Of a stretch of 64,000 nt of DNA, positions 16,441-25,581 are shown in pieces. The position numbers and the translations under genes are program-made. Below the pieces are notes generated by a model. That model was not told the origin of the DNA. It worked only from the letters and a program-made list of their open reading frames with translations, and ran no database searches. This stretch comes from Tepidiforma bonchosmolovskayae (GTDB lineage Bacteria > Chloroflexota > Dehalococcoidia > Tepidiformales > Tepidiformaceae), in contig NZ_CP042829.1 of NCBI RefSeq assembly GCF_008838325.1, forward strand, positions 1,364,001 to 1,428,000, written 5' to 3'. The first letter of the stretch is position 1, and the number at the start of each line of letters is the position of its first letter.

Positions 16441-18933
16441 TCAGCGTGCCTCGCCGTCGTCCAGCACGGGCAGGAGCAGGCGGAAAATGCTCCCCCGGCC
16501 GGGCGTGCTCTCGGCTGAGAGCCACCCCCCGTGGGCGCGGGCGATGGCGAGCGCCGTCGGCAGCCCCAGCCCGGAGCCGCGCCCGACCGGCTTCGTCGTG
16601 AAGAACGGGTCGAAGATCTTCTCGAGCACGTCGGGCGGCATCCCGGTGCCGGTGTCCCGCACGGCGATGACGTGGTAGCGGCCGCGCGGCAGCTCCGGGG
16701 GCGCCCACCGCCGCTTCGAGGTGAGCATCACTGTCGAGCGACTCACGGTGATCGTCCCGCCGTCCGGCATCGCATCCCGCGCGTTGACGAAGAGGTTGAC
16801 GAGCACCTGTTCGAGCGCGCTCGATGAGCCCTTCACCAGGGCCCGCCCGGGGCCGCCCTGGATGACCAGCTTCACCTGGGGCTCGACCATCGGCCGGGCG
16901 AGCGCCGCCGACTCCGCCACCAGCGTATCGAGGTCGACCACCTCGTCCTGCGCGATGTCCGGCCGGCCGAAGGTGAGCAGCCGGCGCACCAGCGCCGCGC
17001 CGCGCTCGGCCGCGTGGGCGGCGTCGTCGATCAGCTCGCGCAGGCCCGGGTCCTCCGGTACCGCCTGCCGCAGCAGGTAGAGGTTGCCGAGCACGGCGGT
17101 GAGGAGGTTGTTGAAATCGTGGGCCACGCCGCCGGCCAGCACCCCGAGGCTCTCCAGCTTCTGCGCCTGGCGGATAAGCAGCTCGAGCCGCTCCCGCTCG
17201 AGCTCGGCCTCCTTCCGGCGGGTGACATTGAGGAAGCTGCCGACGGCCCGGAGCGCCCGGCCCTCGGAATCCCGCTCGACGACCCGGCCGCGCGTGATGT
17301 ACCAGCCCCACTCCCCGCGTGAGTTGAGGTACCGGTGCTCGACGTCGATGGTGTCGGTTTCGCCGCGCATGTGGGCCTCGAACGCCGCGACCACCCGCTC
17401 CCGGTCCTCCGGGTGGAGACGCTCGCGCCAGAACTGCAGGCCTGGCCGTTCCGGCGCGTTTTCGGTGTTCCCGGCGAAGGCGACCATCTCCTCCCGGGGG
17501 ATGTCCCACTCCCAGAGGGTAATCTCCGAGCGCTCCAGCGCCGCCGCCAGCCGCCGCTCGGTCTCGATGCGCAGCTCCTCCGCGCGGAGCGCCTCGATCA
17601 GCGTGGCGCACGTGGCGAGGAACGGCCCGAGGAACGCGACGTCGTCCTCGCTGTAGCCGCCAGGCCGGTTCGAGAGGCCGACCATGCCCACCAGCTCGCC
17701 GCGGCTCACGATTGGGGCACCGAGGTAGGCATCGAGACGAGGATGTCCCGGGGGTGTGCCTCCCGCCCGGGCGTCACGTGCCGGGTCGTTGCTGATAACC
17801 GGTTCGCCGGTCCGCAACGTGTGCCCGAAGAGCGTGTCGAGGTTTTCGAACACGAACCCCCCTGGCAGGTACCGGGCAGCAAACTCCTGCGCTTCCGGCG
17901 TGTCCGGGAAGACGAGCGCGCGGGTGTGCAGGTACGGCGCGCCGTCCGGCCGCCGCTTCACCTCCCCGATGAATCCGTATTCGCTCTCGGTCAGGTCGAT
18001 GAGCAGCTCGAGCATCGCCTGGAAGACCCCGGCCGGGTCGCCGCCGTTGATGAAATCGGTCTGCGCACGCGTCAGGGCCCCCAGCAGCCGGTTCGTCCGC
18101 TCCAGCTCGGCCGTCATCCGTAGCCGCTCGGTGATGTTCCGCGCGATGCCGCCGATGGCCATGACCTGCCCCGAATCGTCCAGAACGGGGAAGAGCGACA
18201 GCTCAACGTCGATGAGTCGGCCGTCGCGCGCCCGCCTCCGGGTCGTCACCTGCACGTGTTCGCCCCGCGTCACCCGCTCCGTCAGGTCGCGGACTTCGTC
18301 CTCCTGCCCCGGCGGGGCCAGGACGTCGGCGGTCCGGCCGACCATCTCGGCCGCGGTCCAGCCGTACAGCGCCTCGGCGCCCCGGTTCCAGCTCAGGATC
18401 CGCCCGTCGAGGTCGCGGCTGACGATGGCGTCCCCCGCCGAGTCGACGATCGCCGCCAGCCGCGCCCGCTCCCGCTCGGCCGCCAGCCGCGCGCTGATGT
18501 CGCGAAAGAGGAACCGCACCCCGGTCGGCACGCCCCGCGCATCGACGATGTAGGAGCCCTGCGCCTCGATCGGGAAACGCGAACCGTCCTTCCGGATCGC
18601 TGTGAACCGGTGTACCTGCTGCCCGGGCCGCCGCTCGTAGGGCAGCCCCTGCCGCACGCGGCCCGAAAAATCCTCCTCGCCCGCGCGGAGGGCGCGCTGC
18701 CAGCTCTCCTCGTCGACCAGCTGGTAGCCGTACAGCCCGGCCAGCACGTCCTCCATGGTGTACCCCAGCAGCACCTCGGCCAGCCGGTTCATGGAGACCA
18801 CCCGCGCCGAGGGAAGCTCCAGCTCCAGCAGCGCATCGGGCAGGTGGTAGCGGAACTGCTCGTACTCAGCCGTAAGGTCGAGGTACCGCTGCGCGAGGTT
18901 CTCGGGGGTCTCGGGGTCAGCCGGGTTCGTCAC
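16441..18933 (-). CDS. Soluble hybrid-free sensor histidine kinase, PAS-PAS-GAF-PAS-HisKA-HATPase
   Basis: 830 residues from GTG 18933 (AGGA 7 bases upstream). Domains: PAS1 ~20-135, PAS2 ~145-270 (ending IGGIARNITERL), GAF ~285-450 (SEYGFIGEVKRR, LDAYLGAPIVSRGELVG), PAS3 ~465-590 (W-E-W-D type with HPEDRERV and FLNVTRRKEAE), HisKA with H-box GGVAHDFNNLL (~615), then HATPase with N-box NLFVNARDAM, DTGTGMPP and GRGSGLGL. No transmembrane helix, so it senses cytoplasmic signals. No receiver domain is attached and no response regulator is adjacent: an orphan kinase. The longer upstream frame would overlap the divergent CCA gene and is unlikely. Confidence 0.9.
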   Translation of the reverse strand: MTNPADPETPENLAQRYLDLTAEYEQFRYHLPDALLELELPSARVVSMNRLAEVLLGYTMEDVLAGLYGYQLVDEESWQRALRAGEEDFSGRVRQGLPYERRPGQQVHRFTAIRKDGSRFPIEAQGSYIVDARGVPTGVRFLFRDISARLAAERERARLAAIVDSAGDAIVSRDLDGRILSWNRGAEALYGWTAAEMVGRTADVLAPPGQEDEVRDLTERVTRGEHVQVTTRRRARDGRLIDVELSLFPVLDDSGQVMAIGGIARNITERLRMTAELERTNRLLGALTRAQTDFINGGDPAGVFQAMLELLIDLTESEYGFIGEVKRRPDGAPYLHTRALVFPDTPEAQEFAARYLPGGFVFENLDTLFGHTLRTGEPVISNDPARDARAGGTPPGHPRLDAYLGAPIVSRGELVGMVGLSNRPGGYSEDDVAFLGPFLATCATLIEALRAEELRIETERRLAAALERSEITLWEWDIPREEMVAFAGNTENAPERPGLQFWRERLHPEDRERVVAAFEAHMRGETDTIDVEHRYLNSRGEWGWYITRGRVVERDSEGRALRAVGSFLNVTRRKEAELERERLELLIRQAQKLESLGVLAGGVAHDFNNLLTAVLGNLYLLRQAVPEDPGLRELIDDAAHAAERGAALVRRLLTFGRPDIAQDEVVDLDTLVAESAALARPMVEPQVKLVIQGGPGRALVKGSSSALEQVLVNLFVNARDAMPDGGTITVSRSTVMLTSKRRWAPPELPRGRYHVIAVRDTGTGMPPDVLEKIFDPFFTTKPVGRGSGLGLPTALAIARAHGGWLSAESTPGRGSIFRLLLPVLDDGEAR

Positions 18934-19105
18934 GCGGGTCCTGCCCGGGCTCACAGTCGTCCCCTCCGCCGGCGCGCCGGAGCCCCTGGCGGCCAGCACC
19001 GGTAGGGTACCGCCCCGGGCCTTCCCGTGGCACTCAGGGTTTTCCCCAGATCCCCCGATGGAGGAAGGTTCGACACCCGCGCGCCACCGGCCAGACAATC
19101 GCGCC

Positions 19106-20449
19106 ATGACCATCACCCACGAGGCGCTGCGCGACGCCTTCCGCGCCCGCGGCCGCCAGCTCTGGCTCGTCGGCGGCGCCCTCCGCGACCGCCTCCTCGG
19201 CATCCCCTCGAAGGACATCGACTACGCAACCGACGCGCTCCCCGACGAAATCGAGGAGATCGCCCGCTCCCTCGGCGCGAAGGTGAGCACCGTCGGCAAA
19301 CGGTTCGGCACCATCGGCGTCCTCGTCGAGGACACGTGGGTCGAAATCACCACCTTCCGTGGCGACAGCTACGCCGGCGGCAGCCGCTGGCCGGAGGTCA
19401 CCTTCGGCCGCACCATCGAAGAGGACCTCGCCCGGCGCGACTTCACCATCACCGCCTTCGCCGAAAACGCCCACACCGGCGAGTGGCTCGACCTCTTCAG
19501 CGGCGAGGCCGACCTCCGCGCCGGCATCATCCGCGCCGTCGGCGACCCGGCCACCCGGTTCCGCGAAGACCCCCTCCGCATCCTCCGCGGCGTCCGGTTC
19601 GTCAGCCAGCTCGGCTTCCGGCTCGACCCGGCGACCGCCGCCGGCATGCGCGAAACCGCCCACCTCATCGCCACCCTTTCGCAGGAGCGCGTCACCGCCG
19701 AGCTCGACAAGCTCCTGCAGGGGCGGGCCCCGGCCGCCGGCCTCGAGGCCCTCCGCGAGGTCGGCGCTCTTCCCCACGCCCTCCCCGAGCTGGCCGCCAT
19801 GCCCGGCTGCGAGCAGAACCGCTTTCATAAGTTCGACGTCTGGGGCCACACCCTCGCGACCGTCGAGGCGATCGCCGCCGCGCCCGGGACGCTCCGCCTG
19901 CGCCGCTGGACAGCGCTCCTCCATGACATCGGCAAGCCGGCTGTCCGCCACCTGAAGCCGAACGGGGAGTGGGGCTTCTACCGCCACGAAGTCGTCGGCG
20001 CCGAGCTCGCCGCTTCCCTCCTCGAACGGCTCCGCTTCGGCCGGGCCGAGAGCCACGTCGTCGTCCTCCTCGTCCGCCGCCACATGGACCGTCCCGACCC
20101 CGCCGACCGCCGCGCCGTGCGCCGCTTCATGGCGAAGCTCGGCGGCCACTGGCGCGACCTCCTCGCGCTTAAGCGGGCAGACAACGCCAGCCACACCTAC
20201 GACGACACCGCCTATCACGACGCGCTCGAAGCGGCCTGCCTCCGGGCCGAGCAGGAGGAGGCGGAGGCGATCCGCGCGGAGAGCCCGCTCTCCGGCGACG
20301 AGCTGGTCCGGATGTTCGACCGCCCCCCGGGGCCGTGGGTCGGGGTCATCAAGCGCCAGCTCGGCGCCATGGTGCTCGACGGCGAACTCGCCCCCGGCGA
20401 TAAGGAGGCCGCCGCCCGCATCGCCCGCCGCCTCATGGGCCGCGAATGA
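19106..20449 (+). CDS. cca: CCA-adding enzyme / tRNA nucleotidyltransferase with HD domain
   Basis: 447 residues. Class II nucleotidyltransferase head: LVGGALRDRLLG (~20) and metal-binding DIDYAT (~38-43), then RRDFTITAFA and REDPLRILRGVRF of the neck. An HD domain follows (LLHDIGKP ~275, RRHMDRPD). It builds or repairs the 3' CCA of tRNAs. ATG 19106 is the first start that places the catalytic head at the usual distance; a start at 19058 would add 16 atypical residues. Divergent from the histidine kinase. Confidence 0.9.
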   Translation: MTITHEALRDAFRARGRQLWLVGGALRDRLLGIPSKDIDYATDALPDEIEEIARSLGAKVSTVGKRFGTIGVLVEDTWVEITTFRGDSYAGGSRWPEVTFGRTIEEDLARRDFTITAFAENAHTGEWLDLFSGEADLRAGIIRAVGDPATRFREDPLRILRGVRFVSQLGFRLDPATAAGMRETAHLIATLSQERVTAELDKLLQGRAPAAGLEALREVGALPHALPELAAMPGCEQNRFHKFDVWGHTLATVEAIAAAPGTLRLRRWTALLHDIGKPAVRHLKPNGEWGFYRHEVVGAELAASLLERLRFGRAESHVVVLLVRRHMDRPDPADRRAVRRFMAKLGGHWRDLLALKRADNASHTYDDTAYHDALEAACLRAEQEEAEAIRAESPLSGDELVRMFDRPPGPWVGVIKRQLGAMVLDGELAPGDKEAAARIARRLMGRE

Positions 20450-20491
20450 CCATCCCCGCCTGCCCGCGGCTGTGGTAGCCTGCGGCCCGCA

Positions 20492-21916
20492 ATGACCGTC
20501 ACCCCCGACCGCCTCCGCGAACTCGCCGGCGACCCGGCCCCGGCCCCCGTCGGCCGCGAACACATCCTCGTCCTCGGCGCCGGGATGGCCGGCCTCGCCG
20601 CCGCCTTCGAACTCCGCCGCCGCGGCTTCGCCGTCACCATCCTCGAAGCCCAGCCCCGCGTCGGCGGCCGCATCCAGACCTTCCGCGAACCGTTCTCCGA
20701 CGGCCTCTACGGCGAAGCCGGCGCCATGCGCATCCCCCGCGCCCACGACCTCGTCCTCCGCTACGTCGAACGATTCGGACTGCCGACCGTCCCGTTCGTG
20801 ATGGAGAACCCGCACACCTACGTCGCCTTCGGCGGCGAACGGATCCGCCGCGGCGACTTCGATTCGGCCGCCCACGCCGGCGACTTCGAACTCCAGCCCG
20901 GCGAAACCGACCTCCCCATCGGCGCCCGCTGGGAGCGTGAAATCGAACCCCTGCTCCAGACCATCCGCGAGCACGGCGACCTCGGCTGGGAGGAGGTCGC
21001 CACCCAGTACGACCAGTACTCCCTCGCCGAATTCCTCGAATCCCGCGGCTGGTCGCAGGGCGCCATCGAACTCTGGGGGCTCCTCACCCACATGGAGCCG
21101 TTCATGAACAGCGCCTTCCTCGAGGTGCTGCGCGAAGAAGCTGGGCGCTGGTTCACCGACGTCGTCACCATCCCGGGCGGCATGGACCGCCTCCCCCGCG
21201 CCTTCCTCGCCGGGCTGGGCGGCGCCATCCGCTACGGCATGCGCGTCGTCGCCATCCACCAGTCGCTCGAGGGCGTCCAGGTCCGCTGCCGCACCGTCGC
21301 AGGAGAACACACCTTCACCGGCGACCGCGCCATCATCACCATCCCCTTCTCCCTTCTCCGCCACATCGAAATCACCCCAGCCCTCAGCCGCGGCAAGCAG
21401 CGCGCCATCCGCACCCTCTACTACGATGCCGCGACGAAGATTTTCTTCCAGTGCCGGCGCCGCTTCTGGGAGGAGGACGAGGGCATCAGCGGCGGCGGCT
21501 CCGTGACCGACCTCCCGATCCGCACCATCTACTACCCCTCGGGCGGCGAGCCCGGCGGCCGCGGCATCCTCCTCGCCAGCTACACCTGGGCCGAAGACGC
21601 CCGCCGCTGGGGCACCCTCAGCCCCGAGGAGCGCCTCGCCCAGGCGATCGAAAACGTCGAGGTCATCCACCCGGCCGTCCGCCGGGAGTTCGAACTGGGC
21701 GCCAGCAAGGTCTGGCACCAGGACGAGTTCGCCGGCGGCGCCTACGCCCTCTTCGAGCCCGGCCAGCAGACCCACCTCTACCGCCACATCATCGCGCCCG
21801 AGGGGCGCCTCCACTTCGCCGGCGAGCATGCCTCCCTCGCCCACGGCTGGATCCAGGGCGCCGTCGAATCCGGCCTCCGCTGCGTCGCCGAAATCCTCGA
21901 CCGGGCTGCGGGCTAG
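20492..21916 (+). CDS. FAD-dependent flavin monoamine oxidase / L-amino-acid oxidase
   Basis: 474 residues. Dinucleotide-binding LVLGAGMAGLAAAFELRRRG (~28-47) and the GG-motif RVGGRIQTFRE are followed by a substrate domain, then the C-terminal FAD contact HFAGEHASLAHGWIQGAVES. The overall pattern and length match amine and L-amino-acid oxidases. It oxidises amines to imines with H2O2 release. No N-terminal signal peptide is visible. The gene follows cca by 42 bases with a TAGCCT box 10 bases before the ATG. Its stop overlaps the convergent gene by 4 bases. Confidence 0.85.
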   Translation: MTVTPDRLRELAGDPAPAPVGREHILVLGAGMAGLAAAFELRRRGFAVTILEAQPRVGGRIQTFREPFSDGLYGEAGAMRIPRAHDLVLRYVERFGLPTVPFVMENPHTYVAFGGERIRRGDFDSAAHAGDFELQPGETDLPIGARWEREIEPLLQTIREHGDLGWEEVATQYDQYSLAEFLESRGWSQGAIELWGLLTHMEPFMNSAFLEVLREEAGRWFTDVVTIPGGMDRLPRAFLAGLGGAIRYGMRVVAIHQSLEGVQVRCRTVAGEHTFTGDRAIITIPFSLLRHIEITPALSRGKQRAIRTLYYDAATKIFFQCRRRFWEEDEGISGGGSVTDLPIRTIYYPSGGEPGGRGILLASYTWAEDARRWGTLSPEERLAQAIENVEVIHPAVRREFELGASKVWHQDEFAGGAYALFEPGQQTHLYRHIIAPEGRLHFAGEHASLAHGWIQGAVESGLRCVAEILDRAAG

Positions 21917-22398
21917 CCCGCCCCCTCGCCCCCCTCCGACCGGGCCCGCTCGTACGCCCCCAGGAGCGAGAGGAGCAGGTCCTCCAGCCGCGCCCGCGTC
22001 CACTGCCCGTTCCGCCGCTCCGGGCCGGCCGCCACGGTTGAGCCGCGGGGCCCGCCGGTGCTCATCGTCACCGCGATGTGCCAGCGTGTGCCGCCGACCC
22101 GCCGCCGCTCCACCAGGGCGAAGGTCAGCGTGTGGTCCTGCGCCACGCGCACCGTGAAGGCGGCCGCCTCCGCATCGTCGGACGGCAGGCGGCTCACCTC
22201 CACCGGCAGCCCGGGGCCGTACACCGCCCGGATCTCGGCCGCCGCCTCCGCTGCCCAGCCGTGGAGCGTGCGGAGCAGCGCGAGCTGCGATTCCCGGTCG
22301 TGCGCCCGCGCGATCCCCCGCAGCGCGCGCCGCTCCGCCCACGCATCGCGCAGCTGCTCCACCCGCCTCCGGAACGGTTCGAGGGTTAGCGTCGGCAC
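21913..22398 (-). CDS. Hypothetical protein, helical N-terminus with beta-rich middle
   Basis: 161 residues from GTG 22398, which has GGAGG 7 bases ahead. An ATG at 22422 and another further up lack such a site. I do not recognise the family. It starts with an amphipathic helix (PFRRRVEQLRDAWAERRALR) and then a possible alpha+beta domain (AAFTVRVAQDHTLTFALVER). The frame is clean and keeps the local codon bias. It converges with the amine oxidase gene (4-base overlap). Confidence 0.5.
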   Translation of the reverse strand: MPTLTLEPFRRRVEQLRDAWAERRALRGIARAHDRESQLALLRTLHGWAAEAAAEIRAVYGPGLPVEVSRLPSDDAEAAAFTVRVAQDHTLTFALVERRRVGGTRWHIAVTMSTGGPRGSTVAAGPERRNGQWTRARLEDLLLSLLGAYERARSEGGEGAG

Positions 22399-22513
22399 CG
22401 TCCCGCCTCCACCTCCCGGCATCGCATGTGGGCCTGCATCGTCCCGATTCTCACCGCCGGGCATTTCGGCCGGTTTGCGCCGATGTTACGGGCGCGTTTC
22501 CTGGCCCGCGCAC

Positions 22514-22549
22514 GAAAGCGGCCGGGCACCCGAGGGTGCCCGGCCGCTG
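22514..22549 (-). terminator. Rho-independent-like terminator after glnB
   Basis: A 14-base-pair GC stem (arms 22517-22530 and 22535-22548, loop of 4) lies 22 bases after the glnB stop. On the minus strand it is followed by TTTCG, a short T run. Consistent with ending the amt-glnB transcript. Confidence 0.7.
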
Positions 22550-22570
22550 CAGCTCGCTCCCGGCCGTCCG

Positions 22571-22909
22571 TTACACGGCTGCCGGGCCGCGTTCGTTCGT
22601 CCGCACCCGGATCACGTCGAGCACGTCCGAGACGAAGATCTTCCCGTCGCCGATCTCGCCGGTGCGCGCGTTCTCCACGATCGCGTTCACCACCTTCTGG
22701 AGGTCCTGGTCGTTGACCACGACGAGGATCCACGCCTTCGACAGGTACTCGACCTTGTACTCGCGCCCGCGCCACTGTTCGGTGATGCCGCGCTGCTTGC
22801 CGTGGCCCTTCACCTCGGCCACCGTCATGCCGCCGTAGCCGAGCTCTTCGAGCGCCTCGCGGACGAAGGGGAGCCGGGAGGGCCGGATGATCGCATCGAT
22901 GCGCTTCAT
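22571..22909 (-). CDS. glnB: Nitrogen regulatory protein PII
   Basis: 112 residues, exact PII length. N-terminus MKRIDAIIRPSRL, T-loop RGREYKVEYL with Tyr51 (the uridylylation or modification site of other PII proteins), and C-terminal signature TGEIGDGKIFVSDV. PII trimers sense 2-oxoglutarate and ATP/ADP and plug Amt channels. It lies 78 bases downstream of amt on the same strand, the classic amt-glnK/B pair. Confidence 0.95.
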   Translation of the reverse strand: MKRIDAIIRPSRLPFVREALEELGYGGMTVAEVKGHGKQRGITEQWRGREYKVEYLSKAWILVVVNDQDLQKVVNAIVENARTGEIGDGKIFVSDVLDVIRVRTNERGPAAV

Positions 22910-22987
22910 TGCAGTTGCCTTCCTCTCTGGGTAGTCCGCGGGGCCGGGGCCCGGCCCCGCGATGAGTCTAGCCGATGCCTGCGCCCG

Positions 22988-24418
22988 CTACGCGCCCGGG
23001 CTGAAGACGCCGGGGCCCGTCGGCCCGAAGTCCGGGTAGGAGTCGAGCCCGTGCTCGAGCAGGTCGAGCCCCTTCTCCTCCTCCTCCGGCGGGACGCGCA
23101 TCCCGATCGTCACCTTGATGCCGAAGAAGAGGATGAACGCGGTGACGACGACCCACGCGATGATCGACGCCGCGCCCACCAGCTGGGCGCCGAGCTGCTC
23201 GAAGCCGCCGCCAAGCAGGAGCCCGTACTTCGAGGGGTCGCTGTAGCCGGCCTGCTCCAGCCCGGTCTGGCTGGAGAAGAGGCCGACCGCAATCACGCCC
23301 CAGAGCCCGCCGATGCCGTGGACCGGGAAGGCGCCGACCGGGTCGTCGATGCGGATGACATCGAGCCCGAGGACCGCCAGGTACATCAGGAACGAGGCGA
23401 CCGCGCCGATGACGACCGCCGCCCACGGGTCGACCGTGGCACACGGCGCCGTGATGCCCACCAGACCGGCGAGGATGCCGTTGATCAGCAGGCCGGGGTC
23501 GTACCGGGTCGTGAGGATCTTGGAGTACAGGACGGCTGCCACGCCGCCGGCGCAGGCCGCAAGCGTCGTATTGACTGCCACCTTGGCCGCCAGGGCCGCG
23601 CCGCCGCCCGTCAGCGCCAGCGTCGAGCCCGGGTTGAACCCGTACCAGCCGAACCAGAGGATGAACATGCCCAGCGTGGCGATGCTGATGTTATGCCCGG
23701 GAATGGCGTTGACCTGCTTGCCCGGGCCGTACTTCCCGAGGCGGGCGCCCAGCAGCGCCGCCCCCACCACGCCGGCCCACCCGCCGACCATGTGCACCAC
23801 GCCCGAGCCGGCGAAGTCGATGTAGCCGCTGGCAAGGAACGGGTCCTTGTTGAAGGCCGACATCCAGCCGTTGACGTCCCAGGCCCAGTGGACCACCACC
23901 GGGTAGATGAACCCGGAAATCACGACCGTATAAACAAGGTACGCGCTGAACTTCAGCCGCTCGGCCAGCGACCCGGCCACGATGGTGGCTGCCGCCGCCG
24001 CAAACGCGTACTGGAAGAACCAGCTCGCAAAGCTCTCATAGTTGTTGAAGAAAAAGTCGCCCAAGCCGATGAACCCGTTCGAGGAGCTCGACGTGCCGTA
24101 GGCCAGGCCATAGCCGAAGGCCCAGAACAGGAGGCCCCCGACGCAGGCGTCAATCATGTTCTTCATCAGGATGTTCGCGGTGTTCTTCGAGCGGACGAAC
24201 CCCCCGGTCAGCATGGCGAAGCCCGCCTGCATGAAGAACACGAGCGACCCGGCGATGAGGAGCCAGGCAGTGTCGACGGCCTTCAGGAGGTCGGCGACGT
24301 GCTCCTCCGTCGTCGGTTCCTGGGCCGCGGCGGCCGAAATCGCCGCCATGGCGAAGATGGCGCCGCCCAACACAGCGAGCGGCCGGTGCAATTTGCGCAG
24401 CCAGGTGCGCCTCTCCAT
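22988..24418 (-). CDS. amt: Ammonium transporter
   Basis: 476 residues. An N-terminal signal-like hydrophobic stretch (AAISAAAAQE) is followed by about eleven membrane helices. Family motifs: FFMQAGFAMLTGGFVRSKNT, DFAGSGVVHMVGGWAGVVGA (pore His), and the second pore region with VHGIGGLWGVIAVGLF. It imports ammonium, regulated in the family by PII. The PII gene follows. Upstream is a 347-base gap shared with divergent etfB. Confidence 0.95.
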   Translation of the reverse strand: MERRTWLRKLHRPLAVLGGAIFAMAAISAAAAQEPTTEEHVADLLKAVDTAWLLIAGSLVFFMQAGFAMLTGGFVRSKNTANILMKNMIDACVGGLLFWAFGYGLAYGTSSSSNGFIGLGDFFFNNYESFASWFFQYAFAAAAATIVAGSLAERLKFSAYLVYTVVISGFIYPVVVHWAWDVNGWMSAFNKDPFLASGYIDFAGSGVVHMVGGWAGVVGAALLGARLGKYGPGKQVNAIPGHNISIATLGMFILWFGWYGFNPGSTLALTGGGAALAAKVAVNTTLAACAGGVAAVLYSKILTTRYDPGLLINGILAGLVGITAPCATVDPWAAVVIGAVASFLMYLAVLGLDVIRIDDPVGAFPVHGIGGLWGVIAVGLFSSQTGLEQAGYSDPSKYGLLLGGGFEQLGAQLVGAASIIAWVVVTAFILFFGIKVTIGMRVPPEEEEKGLDLLEHGLDSYPDFGPTGPGVFSPGA

Positions 24419-24765
24419 AAGATGAACCCCCGTGACGTTCCGGTGCCCGGCGGCACCTGCGGATTGCCAGCGAGCGGCGGCCGGGGCCCCGCGGACGCCC
24501 CCGCTGGATGGCCGTAACGGTAGGAAGGGGGAGTTTCCCGCCCGTTTCGGCGCCGTTTCGAACCTGTTTCCGGGCTATGACGTTCGTGTTTCAGGGCGCA
24601 GAACCCGGGGCCGGTGCTGGCCGCCCGGCCAGCATTGGTGCGATATTTCACAATCTCGTCACGTGTGGTACATTGCTCCGGGTTTGCCCCAATTCACTGC
24701 AGGAATCGCCCCGGCCCGCACCCCCGCACGAGGACCGGCAACGCGCAGGAGGCAAGGAACGCCGC
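24419..24765. other. Divergent intergenic region between amt and etfB
   Basis: 347 bases without a credible gene. The etfB side has TTCACA (24647-24652), 16 bases, TACATT (24669-24674), a plausible promoter that would give a leader of roughly 85 bases. The middle contains TTTCG-rich short repeats (CCGTTTCGAACCTGTTTCC). I could not assign an amt promoter or any nitrogen-regulator site. Confidence 0.4.
24647..24674 (+). promoter_or_regulatory. Candidate sigma-70-type promoter for etfBA
   Basis: TTCACA and TACATT with a 16-base spacer, about 90 bases upstream of the etfB GTG. Confidence 0.45.
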
Positions 24766-25566
24766 GTGAACATCGTCGTCTGTGTCAAGCAAATCCCTGA
24801 CCCCGAGACCCCGGCCGCGTCCTTCAAGGTCGATGAGGTTGCCAAGAAGGTCATCCCGGCCCAGGGCATCGCCCCGGTCGTCAACCCGTACGACCCGCAG
24901 GCCACCGAGGCTGCCCTCCGCCTGAAGGAGGCCGCCGGCACCGGCAAGGTCACCGTCATCAGCCTCGGCCCCGATTCGGCCCGCGACGCCATCAAGCACG
25001 CCCTCGCCATGGGCGCCGATGAGGGCGTCCTCATCACCGGCCCCGAGTTCGAGGACATCGATAACTTCCAGACCGCGAAGGCCCTCGCCGCCGCCATCCA
25101 AAAGCTCGGCGGCGCCGACCTCGTCCTCACCGGCCGCGCCGCAGCCGACTGGGACATGGGCGTCGTCCCGCTCGGCATCGCCCAGGCCCTCGGGGTCCCC
25201 TGCGTCACCGTCGCCAAGGCGATTGAAAAGAACGGCGCCGGCCTCAAGGTCGAGCGCGTCCTCGAAGACGGCTTCCAGACGGTCGAAACGCCGCTCCCCG
25301 CCGTCGTCTCCGTCTCGAACGAGTTCGGCGAGCCCCGCTACCCGCAGCTCCGCCAGATCATGCTCGCCGCCAAGAAGACCGTGCAGGTCTGGGGTGCGAA
25401 CGACCTCGGCATCGCCGGCGAAATGGGCAAGGAGAACCGCAGGCTCGTCCTCGAGGCCCTCTACGTCCCGAAGGTCGAGAGCAACGTCGAGATCATCGAG
25501 GGCGACACCCCCGAAGAGAAGGCCCGCAACCTCGCCCAGAAGCTCCGGGCCGCGAAGCTGATCTAA
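24766..25566 (+). CDS. etfB: Electron transfer flavoprotein beta subunit
   Basis: 266 residues from GTG 24766, preceded by AGGAGG and AAGGA. Begins MNIVVCVKQIPDPE, the standard EtfB opening, with VNPYDPQATEAALRLKE and the AMP-region GRAAADWDMGVVPLGIA. With EtfA it carries electrons from acyl-CoA dehydrogenases and related flavoenzymes to the quinone pool. EtfA follows 15 bases later. Confidence 0.95.
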   Translation: MNIVVCVKQIPDPETPAASFKVDEVAKKVIPAQGIAPVVNPYDPQATEAALRLKEAAGTGKVTVISLGPDSARDAIKHALAMGADEGVLITGPEFEDIDNFQTAKALAAAIQKLGGADLVLTGRAAADWDMGVVPLGIAQALGVPCVTVAKAIEKNGAGLKVERVLEDGFQTVETPLPAVVSVSNEFGEPRYPQLRQIMLAAKKTVQVWGANDLGIAGEMGKENRRLVLEALYVPKVESNVEIIEGDTPEEKARNLAQKLRAAKLI

Positions 25567-25581
25567 GGAGGAGCACGCACC

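Noticed and set aside
19034-22342. 1102-residue antisense frame across cca and the amine oxidase gene
   Set aside because: Contains no recognisable domain, spans two clear genes and has shadow composition (Gly/Ala/Glu/Asp-rich).
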